The notes under the pieces: generated by a model
Told to the model about the DNA's origin: nothing
The model's input: only the letters and a program-made list of their open reading frames with translations
The model's database searches: none
Shown here: positions 52,887 to 61,247 of the stretch, piece by piece
How the letters are laid out: every line of letters starts with the position of its first letter
Numbering within the stretch: position 1 is the stretch's first letter
Position numbers and translations under genes: made by a program
From: Isoptericola halotolerans
Lineage (GTDB): Bacteria > Actinomycetota > Actinomycetes > Actinomycetales > Cellulomonadaceae
DNA: 64,000 nt
Assembly (NCBI RefSeq): GCF_013149785.1
Contig: NZ_JABEZU010000004.1
Coordinates: 271,930 to 335,929, forward strand
Direction: 5' to 3'

Positions 52887-53939
52887 TCAGGGAACGAGGG
52901 GCTCGGCGTGGTGGGTCGGTGCGGCCACCGTGGCGCCCTCGACCTCCGTGCACTCCAGGAGCCGGTGCAGGTCGGCGTCCGGGACGTCGTCGGCCGCGAT
53001 GAGACGCGAGAGCAGCAGCAGCGCCCGCGCACCCATCTCCTCGCGGGGGATCGCGAAGCCGGACCACTGCTGCGGGCGTCGCAGCCGGTGGTGCGGCTGA
53101 CCGAGCAGCAGCACCGAGACGTCGCGCGGGACGTCCAGGCCGTGCCGGGCCAACGCGTCGTGCAGCTCCTCGGCGTCCCGCTCGGGCGACAGCACGACGG
53201 CGGTGAGCCGCTGCTCGACGACGGCCGCCACGACGGCGTCGGGCTCCTCCTCCGGCACGAGCCGGGCGCCGAGGCCCGCGTCGCGCAGGGCGTCGCGGTA
53301 GCCCTCCCAGCGGTCGGTGGTCGGCTGGTCGGTGCCCATCGCGCCGACGTAGCCGATGCGTCGGTGGCCGAGGGCGACGAGCCGTTCCACCACCCGCCGG
53401 GTGGCGCCGGTGTAGTCGGCCCCGACGTAGGGGAGCCGGCCGCCCTCGCTGGACCGCTTGCCGATGAACGCGAAGGGGTAGTTCGTGTCGAGCAGGTGCT
53501 GCAGCTCGCTGCGGTCCTCGTGCTGGCCGAGCAGCAGGCAGCCGTCGGCGATGCCGAGCCGCTGCCAGCCGTCGCGGGTCAGGCGTCGTCGCCCCTCGAC
53601 CACCCGGGCGCTGGTGAACAGCAGGATGTCGATCCCGAGCTGTTCGGCCGCGTGCTCGATCCCCACGAGGAACGGTCCGTAGAAGTCCCGTCCGCCGCCC
53701 GGGAACGTCGCCTCGTAGGTGAAGACGCCGATGATCTGGTTGCGGCCCCCGGCGAGGCGCTGCGCGACGGGGTTGGCGGAGTAGCCGGTGATGCGGATCG
53801 CGTCGAGGACGCGCTGCCGGGTCTCGGCGCTGAGGCGGACGCCGGCGGGGAGCCGGTCGTTCAGCACGAACGACACGGTGGCCTGGCTGACACCGGCCAT
53901 GGCGGCCACGTCGGCCTGCGTGATGCGGCGCTTCGGCAT
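52887..53939 (-). CDS. LacI-family transcriptional regulator
   Basis: A 350-residue regulator. The N-terminal HTH is ITQADVAAMAGVSQATVSFV, with the hinge helix SANPVAQRLAGGRNQIIGVF. The sensor domain resembles sugar-binding LacI members (FYGPFLVGIEHAAEQLGIDI). It is the first gene of the operon, followed by the oxidoreductase after 29 bases. A palindromic ATGCGCAT site lies upstream of it, and the same 13-mer is in front of the secreted GH43-like gene. This implies control of both. Confidence 0.93.
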   Translation of the reverse strand: MPKRRITQADVAAMAGVSQATVSFVLNDRLPAGVRLSAETRQRVLDAIRITGYSANPVAQRLAGGRNQIIGVFTYEATFPGGGRDFYGPFLVGIEHAAEQLGIDILLFTSARVVEGRRRLTRDGWQRLGIADGCLLLGQHEDRSELQHLLDTNYPFAFIGKRSSEGGRLPYVGADYTGATRRVVERLVALGHRRIGYVGAMGTDQPTTDRWEGYRDALRDAGLGARLVPEEEPDAVVAAVVEQRLTAVVLSPERDAEELHDALARHGLDVPRDVSVLLLGQPHHRLRRPQQWSGFAIPREEMGARALLLLSRLIAADDVPDADLHRLLECTEVEGATVAAPTHHAEPLVP

Positions 53940-54014
53940 CCGATCCTCCTCGATCCGTCGACGGCGACGTGATCGGAAGTCTGCCTCGGCGCGAGGGGCG
54001 GGAACAAGACGATT

Positions 54015-54027
54015 ATGCGCATTATTA
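54015..54027. promoter_or_regulatory. operator upstream of the LacI-led operon
   Basis: ATGCGCATTATTA, with the palindromic core ATGCGCAT, lies 76 bases upstream of the LacI gene. The identical 13-mer is at 56200-56212. Confidence 0.7.
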
Positions 54028-54039
54028 TCGGTCCCACGA

Positions 54040-54079
54040 AAGGGCCCTCAGCCGCAGCATCTCGCGGCTGAGGGCCCTT
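54040..54079. terminator. strong hairpin between the GH43-like gene and the LacI operon
   Basis: A perfect 16-bp stem (arm AAGGGCCCTCAGCCGC) with an 8-base loop lies 38 bases after the GH43-like stop. It separates that transcription unit from the promoter of the LacI operon. Confidence 0.85.
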
Positions 54080-54116
54080 CCCGGCGCATTATCCGAGCGC
54101 CTGGCGTCGGTGGCGG

Positions 54117-56096
54117 TCAGACGCAGGCGCCCTCGTCCTGCCAGGGGCCCCACAGCGACGACCCGGGCTCCTGGCCACGGGTCCACCAGGCTGCCGCCCA
54201 CCGGTGACCGTCGTGCACGACGACGTCACCCGCCCCGTGCACGGCGCTCGCCGTCCAGGCGACGCCGCAGCCGGTGGCCGCGCCCTGCTCGGCCCACGGC
54301 CCGTGGAGGCTCGCACCGGGTTCGTCGCCGCTGCTCCACCACAGCGCCTCCCAGGTGGCGTCGTCGTACGCGACCACGTCCCCGCCGACGTACACCGCCG
54401 TGGCGTCCCACGCGTCGCCGGGGGCGTCGCACGCGGCCGACTCGGCCGCCGTCGGCGTCCAGCGGAACCAGTCGAAGGTCGCCTCGATCTCCGGGGCCGC
54501 GGTAGCACCGCGCAGCGCCGAGACGCCGAGGCCGGTCGGCGCGAGCTCGGCGAGCGGCACCGCACGGCCGACCGGGACGAACTCCTGCCCGTCGACCGAG
54601 GCGCGGGCGAGGACGTCGGTGCCGTCGCTGGTCAGGCGAAGCCAGACCGTCGTCCCCGTGCCCGCCGGGACCGGAGGGGTGTCGATCGAGCTGTTGCGCT
54701 CCGAGCCGGCCTGCCGCCAGATGTACGAGAAGCGCAGCCCGTTCGTCCCGTACCCGTAGTCGAGCTTGGCGTAGGTGTCGCCGGAGGTGTGCAGGATCAG
54801 GCCGGCCTGCTGGAAGCGCTCACGCGGGTCGACGTCCACCTGGGTGGTGACCTCCCAGGGGCCCTCGGGGACCTGCTGCACCGGGAACGCGGCCCCCGCC
54901 ACCCCGGAGCCGTACGTCGGGACCGTCAGTGCGCCGTCGGCCACGGCGTGCCGGGCGACGTCCGGGTTGACGACCTCCCAGCGCTCGTCGAGGGTGCTGC
55001 CGCCGAACTCGTCCGACGCCGCCCCGCTGCACTGCTCCCGCAAGGGGTCCGGGTCGGGCGGCGACGGCTCGACACGCGTGGCGTAGGCGATGGTGGCGCC
55101 GAGCCGGTCGCCCGACTCGTAGAACAGGTAGGTGTCCTCGCCGTCCGTGACGATCTCCGGCGCGGCGACCCGCCCGACGTCGTCGCCGATCCCGGAAGCA
55201 CGGTGCAGCACCCGCTGCGGCCCGACCTCCGTGACCGTCGGGTCGACCGTGCGGGCATAGGTCACGCCCGAGGACCCGTGGTAGGTGATGTAGTCCTGGC
55301 CCTGCCACCGGAAGAGGTTGCCTCCCGAGACGTTGCGTCCGGTCTCGGCGTCGGGGACCACCACCGGGTCAGGGCGCACGTCCCAGGACCTGCCGTCGAC
55401 CGACTCGGCCATCTTGATGCGGCGGATGTCGTCGGTGCGGTTCTGCATGTAGAACATGCCCCACCGGTACGCGGAGCCCGGGTCCGGGTGCGCGAAGACG
55501 CGGGCGTACGACGTCTCGGTGGTCCCCGGACCCCCGTCCGCGTTCGTCACCGCGACACCCGAGTCGTCGAACGTGACGCCGTCGTCCGAGCTCGCCCACC
55601 GCGTCGTGGAGTTCTCGCCGTGGAAGTACAGCAGCACCTCACCGGCGGCGTCGTCCCACACGGCGTCCGGCGAGGACACGTGGGAGACCCGGTCGTAGTG
55701 CGGCGGCCACTCGTTCGCGATGAGCGGGTTCTCGGCGTGCTCGGTCCACGGGCCGTCCAGGGAGTCCGCGTACATCAGCGCGATGCCACCCGGGGGGTCG
55801 TGCGGGGCGTAGTACAGGTACCACTCACCGAGCGGGTCGGTGAGGTGCTCGCCGGCGTGGAAGACGCTCGGGAAGATGAACTCGTCGGTCGGGTTGAAGA
55901 TCATCTCGTCCTTGTCGATGATCCGGCCCGAGAACGCGAACTGCGGGAGCCGCGGCTCGTCGTCGTCCGCCGTCGTGGCGGGACCACCCGGAGCGGCGGT
56001 GGCCGCCGACGGCGCCACGAGAGCGCCGATCATCAGGACCGCTGTCGTGGCGAGCGCCGTGAACCGGCGTCCGCGTCGGGATCGTCGCTGTGTCAC
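54117..56096 (-). CDS. secreted GH43-like beta-propeller enzyme with LamG-like module and two CBM5/12 modules
   Basis: A 659-residue secreted protein. The Tat-like signal (RRSRRGRR then a hydrophobic run) ends near APSAATAA. Residues about 50-330 form a five-bladed propeller resembling GH43-type sheets (WYLYYAPHDPPGGIALMYAD, SSPDAVWDDAAGEVLLYFHG). Residues 340-545 are a concanavalin-like/DUF1349 module (DEFGGSTLDERWEVVNPDV). Two C-terminal repeats with paired Trp residues (WEALWWSSGDEPGASLHGPW and WAAAWWTRGQEPGSSLWGPW) are CBM5/12 chitin- or cellulose-binding modules. GGAGG five bases before the GTG at 56096 selects this start over an ATG ten codons earlier. Confidence 0.85.
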   Translation of the reverse strand: MTQRRSRRGRRFTALATTAVLMIGALVAPSAATAAPGGPATTADDDEPRLPQFAFSGRIIDKDEMIFNPTDEFIFPSVFHAGEHLTDPLGEWYLYYAPHDPPGGIALMYADSLDGPWTEHAENPLIANEWPPHYDRVSHVSSPDAVWDDAAGEVLLYFHGENSTTRWASSDDGVTFDDSGVAVTNADGGPGTTETSYARVFAHPDPGSAYRWGMFYMQNRTDDIRRIKMAESVDGRSWDVRPDPVVVPDAETGRNVSGGNLFRWQGQDYITYHGSSGVTYARTVDPTVTEVGPQRVLHRASGIGDDVGRVAAPEIVTDGEDTYLFYESGDRLGATIAYATRVEPSPPDPDPLREQCSGAASDEFGGSTLDERWEVVNPDVARHAVADGALTVPTYGSGVAGAAFPVQQVPEGPWEVTTQVDVDPRERFQQAGLILHTSGDTYAKLDYGYGTNGLRFSYIWRQAGSERNSSIDTPPVPAGTGTTVWLRLTSDGTDVLARASVDGQEFVPVGRAVPLAELAPTGLGVSALRGATAAPEIEATFDWFRWTPTAAESAACDAPGDAWDATAVYVGGDVVAYDDATWEALWWSSGDEPGASLHGPWAEQGAATGCGVAWTASAVHGAGDVVVHDGHRWAAAWWTRGQEPGSSLWGPWQDEGACV

Positions 56097-56199
56097 GTTG
56101 ACCTCCGTCGGTGAGCGCGACGGCATCGTCGCCGTCGGCGCCGGGGCGTGCCCGGCACCGGCAGTCTCCGGAGGTCCTGCGACTCAGGTCAACGACATG

Positions 56200-56212
56200 A
56201 TGCGCATTATTA
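56200..56212. promoter_or_regulatory. operator upstream of the GH43-like gene
   Basis: ATGCGCATTATTA, identical to the site at 54015-54027. It lies about 104 bases upstream of the GH43-like start codon. Confidence 0.68.
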
Positions 56213-56230
56213 CTGCCGAGCCGGCGAGGG

Positions 56231-56910
56231 TCAGACCTCCGTCGACGGCCCAGGCCCTGCGGATTCGTACCGTGCCGCCCGCCTCTCGCCGACGGCCTTG
56301 AGCCTCCCGCCGTCGACGAGCCGCTTCAGGATGGTCCTGGCTTGTGGCGGTGAGGTCTGGCAGAGCTCGGCGGCGCGTCCACGAGTGATCGAGCCGAAGG
56401 CGCCGACGTGGTCAAGGATCGTTCGCTCCTGCTGCAACGGATCGACACCCCTGACCCGAACGTCGGCGTTCCGGTCTTCAGCACGGTCGTAGAAGCGTGC
56501 CGTCACGTGGTACCGACGGTTCCGACCGTCCCCACGGGCTTCGAGGATGCCCTGTTCGACGAGGCATGTCGCACCACCGAGCGCGCCCTGGCGAGGGACA
56601 GTCCTGGAGCGCTCGCCATCTCGGCGCCGCTGGCCGACCCCGCACCCTTCACCTCGTGGACCACCAGGAGCTCCGGGAGCTCGAGAGTTCGCTGTCGTTC
56701 GTCCTCCCACGCAAGGAGAAGACGCACGCGATCGAGGTCCGCAGTCCCGAGGGGGACCGTCACCGTCACGGAATCGGGAGTGCTCCGCGAGTAGTCGGGA
56801 GCGTCACGGCCGGCTCGCAACTGCTGCTCGAACATGCCGTTGACGCCCTTCCCCCGTCGCTCGACCGATCCGGCCCGCTTGAAAGCTGCGGCGAGCAGGG
56901 GACTGCGTGG
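56231..56910 (-). pseudogene. C-terminal remnant of an AlbA_2/RecG-like ATP-binding regulator, frameshifted
   Basis: Two minus-strand frames together match the C-terminal part of AlbA_2-type ATP-binding proteins. The first (PLLAAAFKRAGSVERRGKGV, then MFEQQLRAGRDAPDYSRSTP and VTVTVPLGTADLDRVRLLLA) is followed, after a frame change near 56560-56600, by CLVEQGILEARGDGRNRRYH. It ends with a winged helix (CQTSPPQARTILKRLVDGGR). The N-terminal AlbA domain is missing beyond a stop at 56911. A decayed fragment with no intact neighbour. Confidence 0.7.
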
Positions 56911-57034
56911 CTATGCATCACTTTGAGTCGTGCGACGACTGCCCTGCGGGCAACTCATAACTCTTGAATCCACTGCCAGTCTGCTCGCCCCCCGGACACC
57001 GGCAACCAGCCGACGGTGACCCCCGCACGACGCA

Positions 57035-57352
57035 TCACTGATGCGTGAACGGGTTCGACCGGTCGATCGTCGAGCCGGGGCCGGTGCTCCCGGCGTCCTT
57101 GCTGGCGGTCGACCCCGTCCCGGCACCGTTCGCCCTCGCGCGCTCCTGGCCGCGACGGACCACGCTCAGGATGGCGATCCCCGTGCCGGCGACGCACAGC
57201 CCGACCACACCGATGAAGATGCCGAAGGGGATGACGTCCAACGAGAGCAGCACCACCGCCGTCGCCAGGACGGCGCCCTCGACGAGCGCGATCACGAGGA
57301 AGCTCTTGGACAGGGCGTTGCCTGGAACGGCAGCCGGGCGCGGATCGTTCAT
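57035..57352 (-). CDS. two-helix membrane protein
   Basis: A 105-residue protein with two hydrophobic helices (SKSFLVIALVEGAVLATAVV; DVIPFGIFIGVVGLCVAGTG) and a polar C-terminal tail rich in Gly/Ser/Thr/Asp. No family recognised. The start ATG at 57352 is divergent from the alarmone synthetase gene, 74 bases away. About 120 bases between it and the pseudogene hold nothing I can identify. Confidence 0.75.
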   Translation of the reverse strand: MNDPRPAAVPGNALSKSFLVIALVEGAVLATAVVLLSLDVIPFGIFIGVVGLCVAGTGIAILSVVRRGQERARANGAGTGSTASKDAGSTGPGSTIDRSNPFTHQ

Positions 57353-57426
57353 CCCACGAGCATAGAGCGACGGACCGGACCCGGTGACGATGCCCGCCGC
57401 CCACCGCCACCACCGAGGAGCAGGCC

Positions 57427-58200
57427 ATGACCACGACAGACAGCGCCGACGCCGGTGCCGTCCCCTTCGCGGAGGCCGGCCTCGAGCAGCAGCTGCTCGC
57501 CCGATGGGCCGACCGGACCCCCGACGACCTACCGGACCCCGCACAGATCGACCCGATGCTCGCGCAGCTCCGTGCGCTGCGCGACGAGTTCACGCGGCTG
57601 CAGCTCTACTACCAGTTCGGGATCGACGAGGTCTCGACGAAGGTCAACATCCTGCGCCAGGAGTTCGAGAGCATCCACGACTACAGCCCGATCGAGCATG
57701 TCCGCACCCGCCTGAAGTCGGCGGACAGCCTGCTCGCGAAGGCCGTGCGGCAGGGCACCGACCTGACGCTGCCGGCCGTCCGCGCGGAGATCCGCGACAT
57801 CGCCGGCATCCGGATCACCTGCAGCTTCGTCTCCGACGTCTACTGGATCGCCGAGATGCTCTCCGCCCAGCAGGACCTGACCGTCCTCGCCACCAAGGAC
57901 TACATCGCGGCGCCCAAGGCCAACGGCTACCGCTCGCTGCACCTCATCGTCGAGGTGCCGGTGTTCCTCTCCGCGGGCGTCGAGCACATCCCGGTCGAGC
58001 TGCAGATCCGCACCATCGCGATGGACTTCTGGGCGAGCACCGAGCACAAGCTCTTCTACAAGTACCGCAACGAGCTGCCGTCGCACCTGGCCGCGGAGAT
58101 CGAGGACGCCGGTCGGGTGGCCGCCGAGCTCGACGAACGCATGGGGCGGCTGCGCGACGAGATCCGGCCGCGCGACCACGGCGTCCTGGACGCCCTGTAG
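57427..58200 (+). CDS. small alarmone synthetase (RelA/SpoT-domain GTP pyrophosphokinase)
   Basis: A 257-residue RelQ/YjbM-type protein. It has the synthetase block IEHVRTRLKSADSLLAKAVR, then IRDIAGIRITCSFVSDVYWI. The catalytic stretch is YIAAPKANGYRSLHLIVEVP. The end of the fold reads VELQIRTIAMDFWASTEHKL. There is no hydrolase, TGS or ACT domain, so it makes (p)ppGpp under stress without ribosome sensing. GGAGCAGG precedes the ATG. Confidence 0.94.
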   Translation: MTTTDSADAGAVPFAEAGLEQQLLARWADRTPDDLPDPAQIDPMLAQLRALRDEFTRLQLYYQFGIDEVSTKVNILRQEFESIHDYSPIEHVRTRLKSADSLLAKAVRQGTDLTLPAVRAEIRDIAGIRITCSFVSDVYWIAEMLSAQQDLTVLATKDYIAAPKANGYRSLHLIVEVPVFLSAGVEHIPVELQIRTIAMDFWASTEHKLFYKYRNELPSHLAAEIEDAGRVAAELDERMGRLRDEIRPRDHGVLDAL

Positions 58201-58220
58201 GCCGTCGAGCCGACGGGGGC

Positions 58221-58478
58221 CTACCCGCCCAGCAGGACCAGCAGGTACACCGCGAGGGCCATGAGCACCAGTCCGACGAGGGCGACGACCCGGTCGGTCC
58301 GTGAGCCCCAGAACTGGACGACGAACGCGACGACGAACCACCCGGCGACCAGCGTCAGCGCGACCTGCGGGGTGGCGAAGAGCGCAAACATCACGAACTG
58401 CGCCACGAGGAACATGGCCGCCCCGACCGGTACCGCCGAGGCGTTCCAGGGGCTCGACACGCGCTGCTCACCGTTCAT
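58221..58478 (-). CDS. small three-helix membrane protein
   Basis: An 85-residue protein with three hydrophobic segments (AMFLVAQFVMFALFATPQVA, LTLVAGWFVVAFVVQF, VVALVGLVLMALAVYLLVLL). No family recognised. Convergent with the alarmone synthetase (20-base gap). Confidence 0.72.
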   Translation of the reverse strand: MNGEQRVSSPWNASAVPVGAAMFLVAQFVMFALFATPQVALTLVAGWFVVAFVVQFWGSRTDRVVALVGLVLMALAVYLLVLLGG

Positions 58479-58681
58479 GGACCGCTCCAGACGTCCGGGC
58501 CGCTTCCGCCGACGAGCGGATCGCGGACACGCTGGCACACGGTCGTCGGTGCGGGCAAGAGAGCTCGCCGACGAGGTCCACCCCTACACCGTCCCGGGCG
58601 CCCATGCCCAGGGTGCGTCCAGGGTCAGGCTCAGGCAGATCCCTGATGTGCTGCCCCCACGCACGCTGGGTCAATGGAGCC

Positions 58682-59413
58682 ATGAACCAGCCCGCACCGG
58701 CCGCGGTGGACCGCCGCCGGACCTGGAGCCTCACCGCGCTCACCCTGCTGTCGGTCACCGTCGCGGCCGTCGCCGTCACGCCGTACCTCGCCACGACACT
58801 CGCCGAGCTCGCTGCCGACGACGCCGGGCTGGCCGCCGGGTACGTCGACCGTCCGGTCGGCGTCCTGGTCGCGTTCTACCTCCACGTGGTGGCAGGCGGC
58901 ATCGCCCTGCTGCTCAGCCCGTGGCAGCTCTGGCCGGGGCTTCGTCGTCGCCACCCGCGGCTGCACCGGTGGACGGGGCGGGCGATCCTGCCGGCCGTCG
59001 CCGTCGCCGGGCTGCCCGGGCTCGTCCTCGCCCCCGGCAACCAGGCCGGCACGGTCGGGACGCTCGGCTTCGGGGCGCTCGGCGTGCTGTGGCTCTGGAC
59101 GTCGTGGCTCGGGTTCGCGGCGATCCGGCGGCACGACGTCGAGGCGCACCGGACGTGGATGACGCGCGCCTTCGCACTCACCTTCGCCGCGGTCACGCTC
59201 CGCGTCTGGACAGGGGTGCTGGTCGGCGCGCAGGAGCTGGCGCTGGGCGACTCGTTCGACGCCGGGACGGCGTTCGACCGTGCCTACGCCCTGGTGCCGT
59301 TCCTGTGCTGGGTGCCGAACCTGGCAGTGGCCGAGTGGCTGGTGCGCAGGCGACGCCGGCAGGGCGGTCGGGGCCACGAGGGACCGGTCAGGGAGGCCCT
59401 CGTGGCCCCGTAG
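58682..59413 (+). CDS. DUF2306 membrane protein
   Basis: A 243-residue protein with about seven hydrophobic helices. It has the DUF2306 landmarks: FYLHVVAGGIALLLSPWQLW followed by RRRHPRLHRWTGR in the first half, and DVEAHRTWMTRAFALTFAAV in the second. The conserved histidines in these blocks suggest a redox or haem-linked role, not established. It is convergent with the pectate lyase. Confidence 0.85.
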   Translation: MNQPAPAAVDRRRTWSLTALTLLSVTVAAVAVTPYLATTLAELAADDAGLAAGYVDRPVGVLVAFYLHVVAGGIALLLSPWQLWPGLRRRHPRLHRWTGRAILPAVAVAGLPGLVLAPGNQAGTVGTLGFGALGVLWLWTSWLGFAAIRRHDVEAHRTWMTRAFALTFAAVTLRVWTGVLVGAQELALGDSFDAGTAFDRAYALVPFLCWVPNLAVAEWLVRRRRRQGGRGHEGPVREALVAP

Positions 59414-59424
59414 GGAGGTGGTGG

Positions 59425-60981
59425 TCAGCCGCCGTAGGTCTCGAGCTCGGCGACCTTCGGGGTGCCGGTCGACCCGGTGATCTCGAAGTTGATCTTGCGC
59501 AGCGTCGTCGCGGGGAACGTGATCACACCGGCACCGCTGCCGGTGGCCAGCACCGCACCGGTGTCGTTGTTCACCACACGCCACGACCCGATGTTGCCGA
59601 CGGCGTCCGCGGCCTCGCGGACGTTGATCGACGACACGGTGGTGTCGCTGCCCCACTTGACGGAGATCCGGCCGGTCGACCCCGAGGGCGACCAGAAGCT
59701 GCTCATGTCGCCGTCGCGCACGTCGCCGTAGCTGGTGCCGCTGGCCTTCGACGAGCCGTCCGAGCCGGCACCGATCGAGAGGTTGGTGCCGGTGGGCGGG
59801 TCGGTCGGCTCAGGGTCGGTCGGCTCAGGGTCCGGCGTCGGCTCGGTCGGGTCGGTCGGGTCGGGGTTCTGCGGGGTGCAGGAGCCGTCCGAGACCTGGT
59901 TCCCCTTGTTCGCCCCGGCGGTGGCCGCCAGCAGGTTCGGCACGCAGCTCGCGTCGTCGAGGTCGTAGGAGTAGGGGATGGCGACGGTGGTGGTCGACGT
60001 CGGGTTCGGTCCGGCAGGGTTGTTGTCGCTGCCGGGGCTGGACCAGGTGACGTTGTCGAAGATGTTGCCGTCGACCTCCCAGTCGCCGCCCTTGTCCGTG
60101 TAGAAGGTGCCGAGGACGTCCTTGGAGTCCTCGAAGTAGTTGTGGTCGACCTTGACCTGGGCGCCCACTCGCGAGTTGATGCCGGACTTGGTGATGCCCA
60201 CGAAGTGGTTGTTGTACGTGTGGGCGGTCCCGGCGCGCAGCAGCGGGGCCCGGGAGTCGATGTTCTGGTACAGGTTGTGGTGGTACGTCACGGGGCCGTT
60301 GCCCGTGTCGCTGTCGCTGGAGCCGACGAGCCCGCCACGACCGGAGTTGCGCAGGATGCTGTACGAGAGGGTCACGTACCGCGTGTTGTTCTTCATGTCG
60401 AACAGCGCGTCGTAGCCGTCGTCCTCGCCGCCGGACGCCTCGAGGGTCACGTGGTCGACCCAGACGTTGCTGACGTCCTTCTCCATGCCGATGGCGTCGC
60501 CGCCGTTGGAGGTGGGCGAGCCGGACTTCTTGACGTTCCGCACGTGCACGTTCTGGATGATGATGTTGCTCGAGTCGCGGATGTGGATGCCGAGCTGGTC
60601 GAACAGGGCGCCGGCGCCGATGCCGACGAGCGTGACGTTGCTGATCTCCTTCAGCTCGATGACGTCGTCGGCGGTGTTGCAGCTGCTGCCGGAGACCTTG
60701 CTGGTGTTGCCGTGGTTGATCGTCCCTTCCACCTCGATGACGATCGGGGTGTCGCTCGCGGCGCGGTCGCACAGCGCGGCGTGGATCTGGGTACCGGTGG
60801 TGGCCCGGACGGTCTCGCCGCCGGCCCCGCCGGTGGTCCCGCCGTTCTGGGTGGCGAACCCGGTGGCGCTGCCGGTCGCGGCGTGCGCGTCGTGCGTCCA
60901 CAGGGCGGTCACCCCCAGGGCGCCGGCCAGGGCCAGGGTGGCCCCCGCCGCCGTGAGTCGTGCTGCGGCTGTCTTCGTCAT
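59425..60981 (-). CDS. secreted pectate lyase (PL1) with C-terminal F5/8-type carbohydrate-binding module
   Basis: A 518-residue secreted protein. The signal peptide ends at AHAATGS (residue about 35). The PL1 parallel beta-helix spans about 36-360, with GGTTGGAGGETVRATTG, IIIQNVHVRNVKKSGSPTSN, DAIGMEKDVSNVWVDHVTLE and the calcium/catalytic region SGINSRVGAQVKVDHNYFED. A Pro/Thr/Glu/Asp linker (about 375-400) leads to a discoidin-like module (NLSIGAGSDGSSKASGTSYG through KVAELETYGG). It cleaves polygalacturonate by beta-elimination. It has its own promoter-operator at 61154-61195. Confidence 0.93.
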   Translation of the reverse strand: MTKTAAARLTAAGATLALAGALGVTALWTHDAHAATGSATGFATQNGGTTGGAGGETVRATTGTQIHAALCDRAASDTPIVIEVEGTINHGNTSKVSGSSCNTADDVIELKEISNVTLVGIGAGALFDQLGIHIRDSSNIIIQNVHVRNVKKSGSPTSNGGDAIGMEKDVSNVWVDHVTLEASGGEDDGYDALFDMKNNTRYVTLSYSILRNSGRGGLVGSSDSDTGNGPVTYHHNLYQNIDSRAPLLRAGTAHTYNNHFVGITKSGINSRVGAQVKVDHNYFEDSKDVLGTFYTDKGGDWEVDGNIFDNVTWSSPGSDNNPAGPNPTSTTTVAIPYSYDLDDASCVPNLLAATAGANKGNQVSDGSCTPQNPDPTDPTEPTPDPEPTDPEPTDPPTGTNLSIGAGSDGSSKASGTSYGDVRDGDMSSFWSPSGSTGRISVKWGSDTTVSSINVREAADAVGNIGSWRVVNNDTGAVLATGSGAGVITFPATTLRKINFEITGSTGTPKVAELETYGG

Positions 60982-61153
60982 CGTTGCCTCACTTCGTCAT
61001 CGAAATCGGGCGTTGCGGGTGGTGCGACGCGTCGCAGCGGACTTTCCGCCGTCGGGCAACGCTGCCCGGGGCGACGCGTGGCCTCATCGAGAGAGCCCCC
61101 GCGTGCCGTGGTCCGACGCTGGATCACGACACCCAGATGAGGTCGTTCACGGG

Positions 61154-61195
61154 GAACCGCTTTCTCACCATAGAGACCGGTTTCTCGCACCGCAA
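61154..61195 (-). promoter_or_regulatory. pectate lyase promoter with operators
   Basis: On the minus strand, a -35 TTGCGG (61190-61195) and a -10 TATGGT (61167-61172) have a 17-base spacer. The spacer contains GAAACCGGTCTC (61173-61184), a near-palindrome. A second related half-palindrome, GAAAGCGGTTC (61154-61164), follows the -10. A LacI-type repressor bound here would cover the promoter. Confidence 0.68.
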
Positions 61196-61247
61196 GTTCA
61201 CCCACAGATTCACCCGCTGCCGAGTTGCCGGACGACGTGGGGGCTGA

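Noticed and set aside
50023-53100. A 1025-codon open frame antisense to the second importer operon
   Set aside because: Low-complexity translation; covers the antisense of several well-supported genes.
59800-59900. Short repeats CGGTCGGCTCAGGGT-like in the pectate lyase gene
   Set aside because: They encode the Pro/Thr/Glu/Asp linker between modules; a coding repeat, not a regulatory one.
58261-61140. A 959-codon open frame over DUF2306 and the antisense of pectate lyase
   Set aside because: Runs through unrelated genes in different frames and gives no conserved domain.
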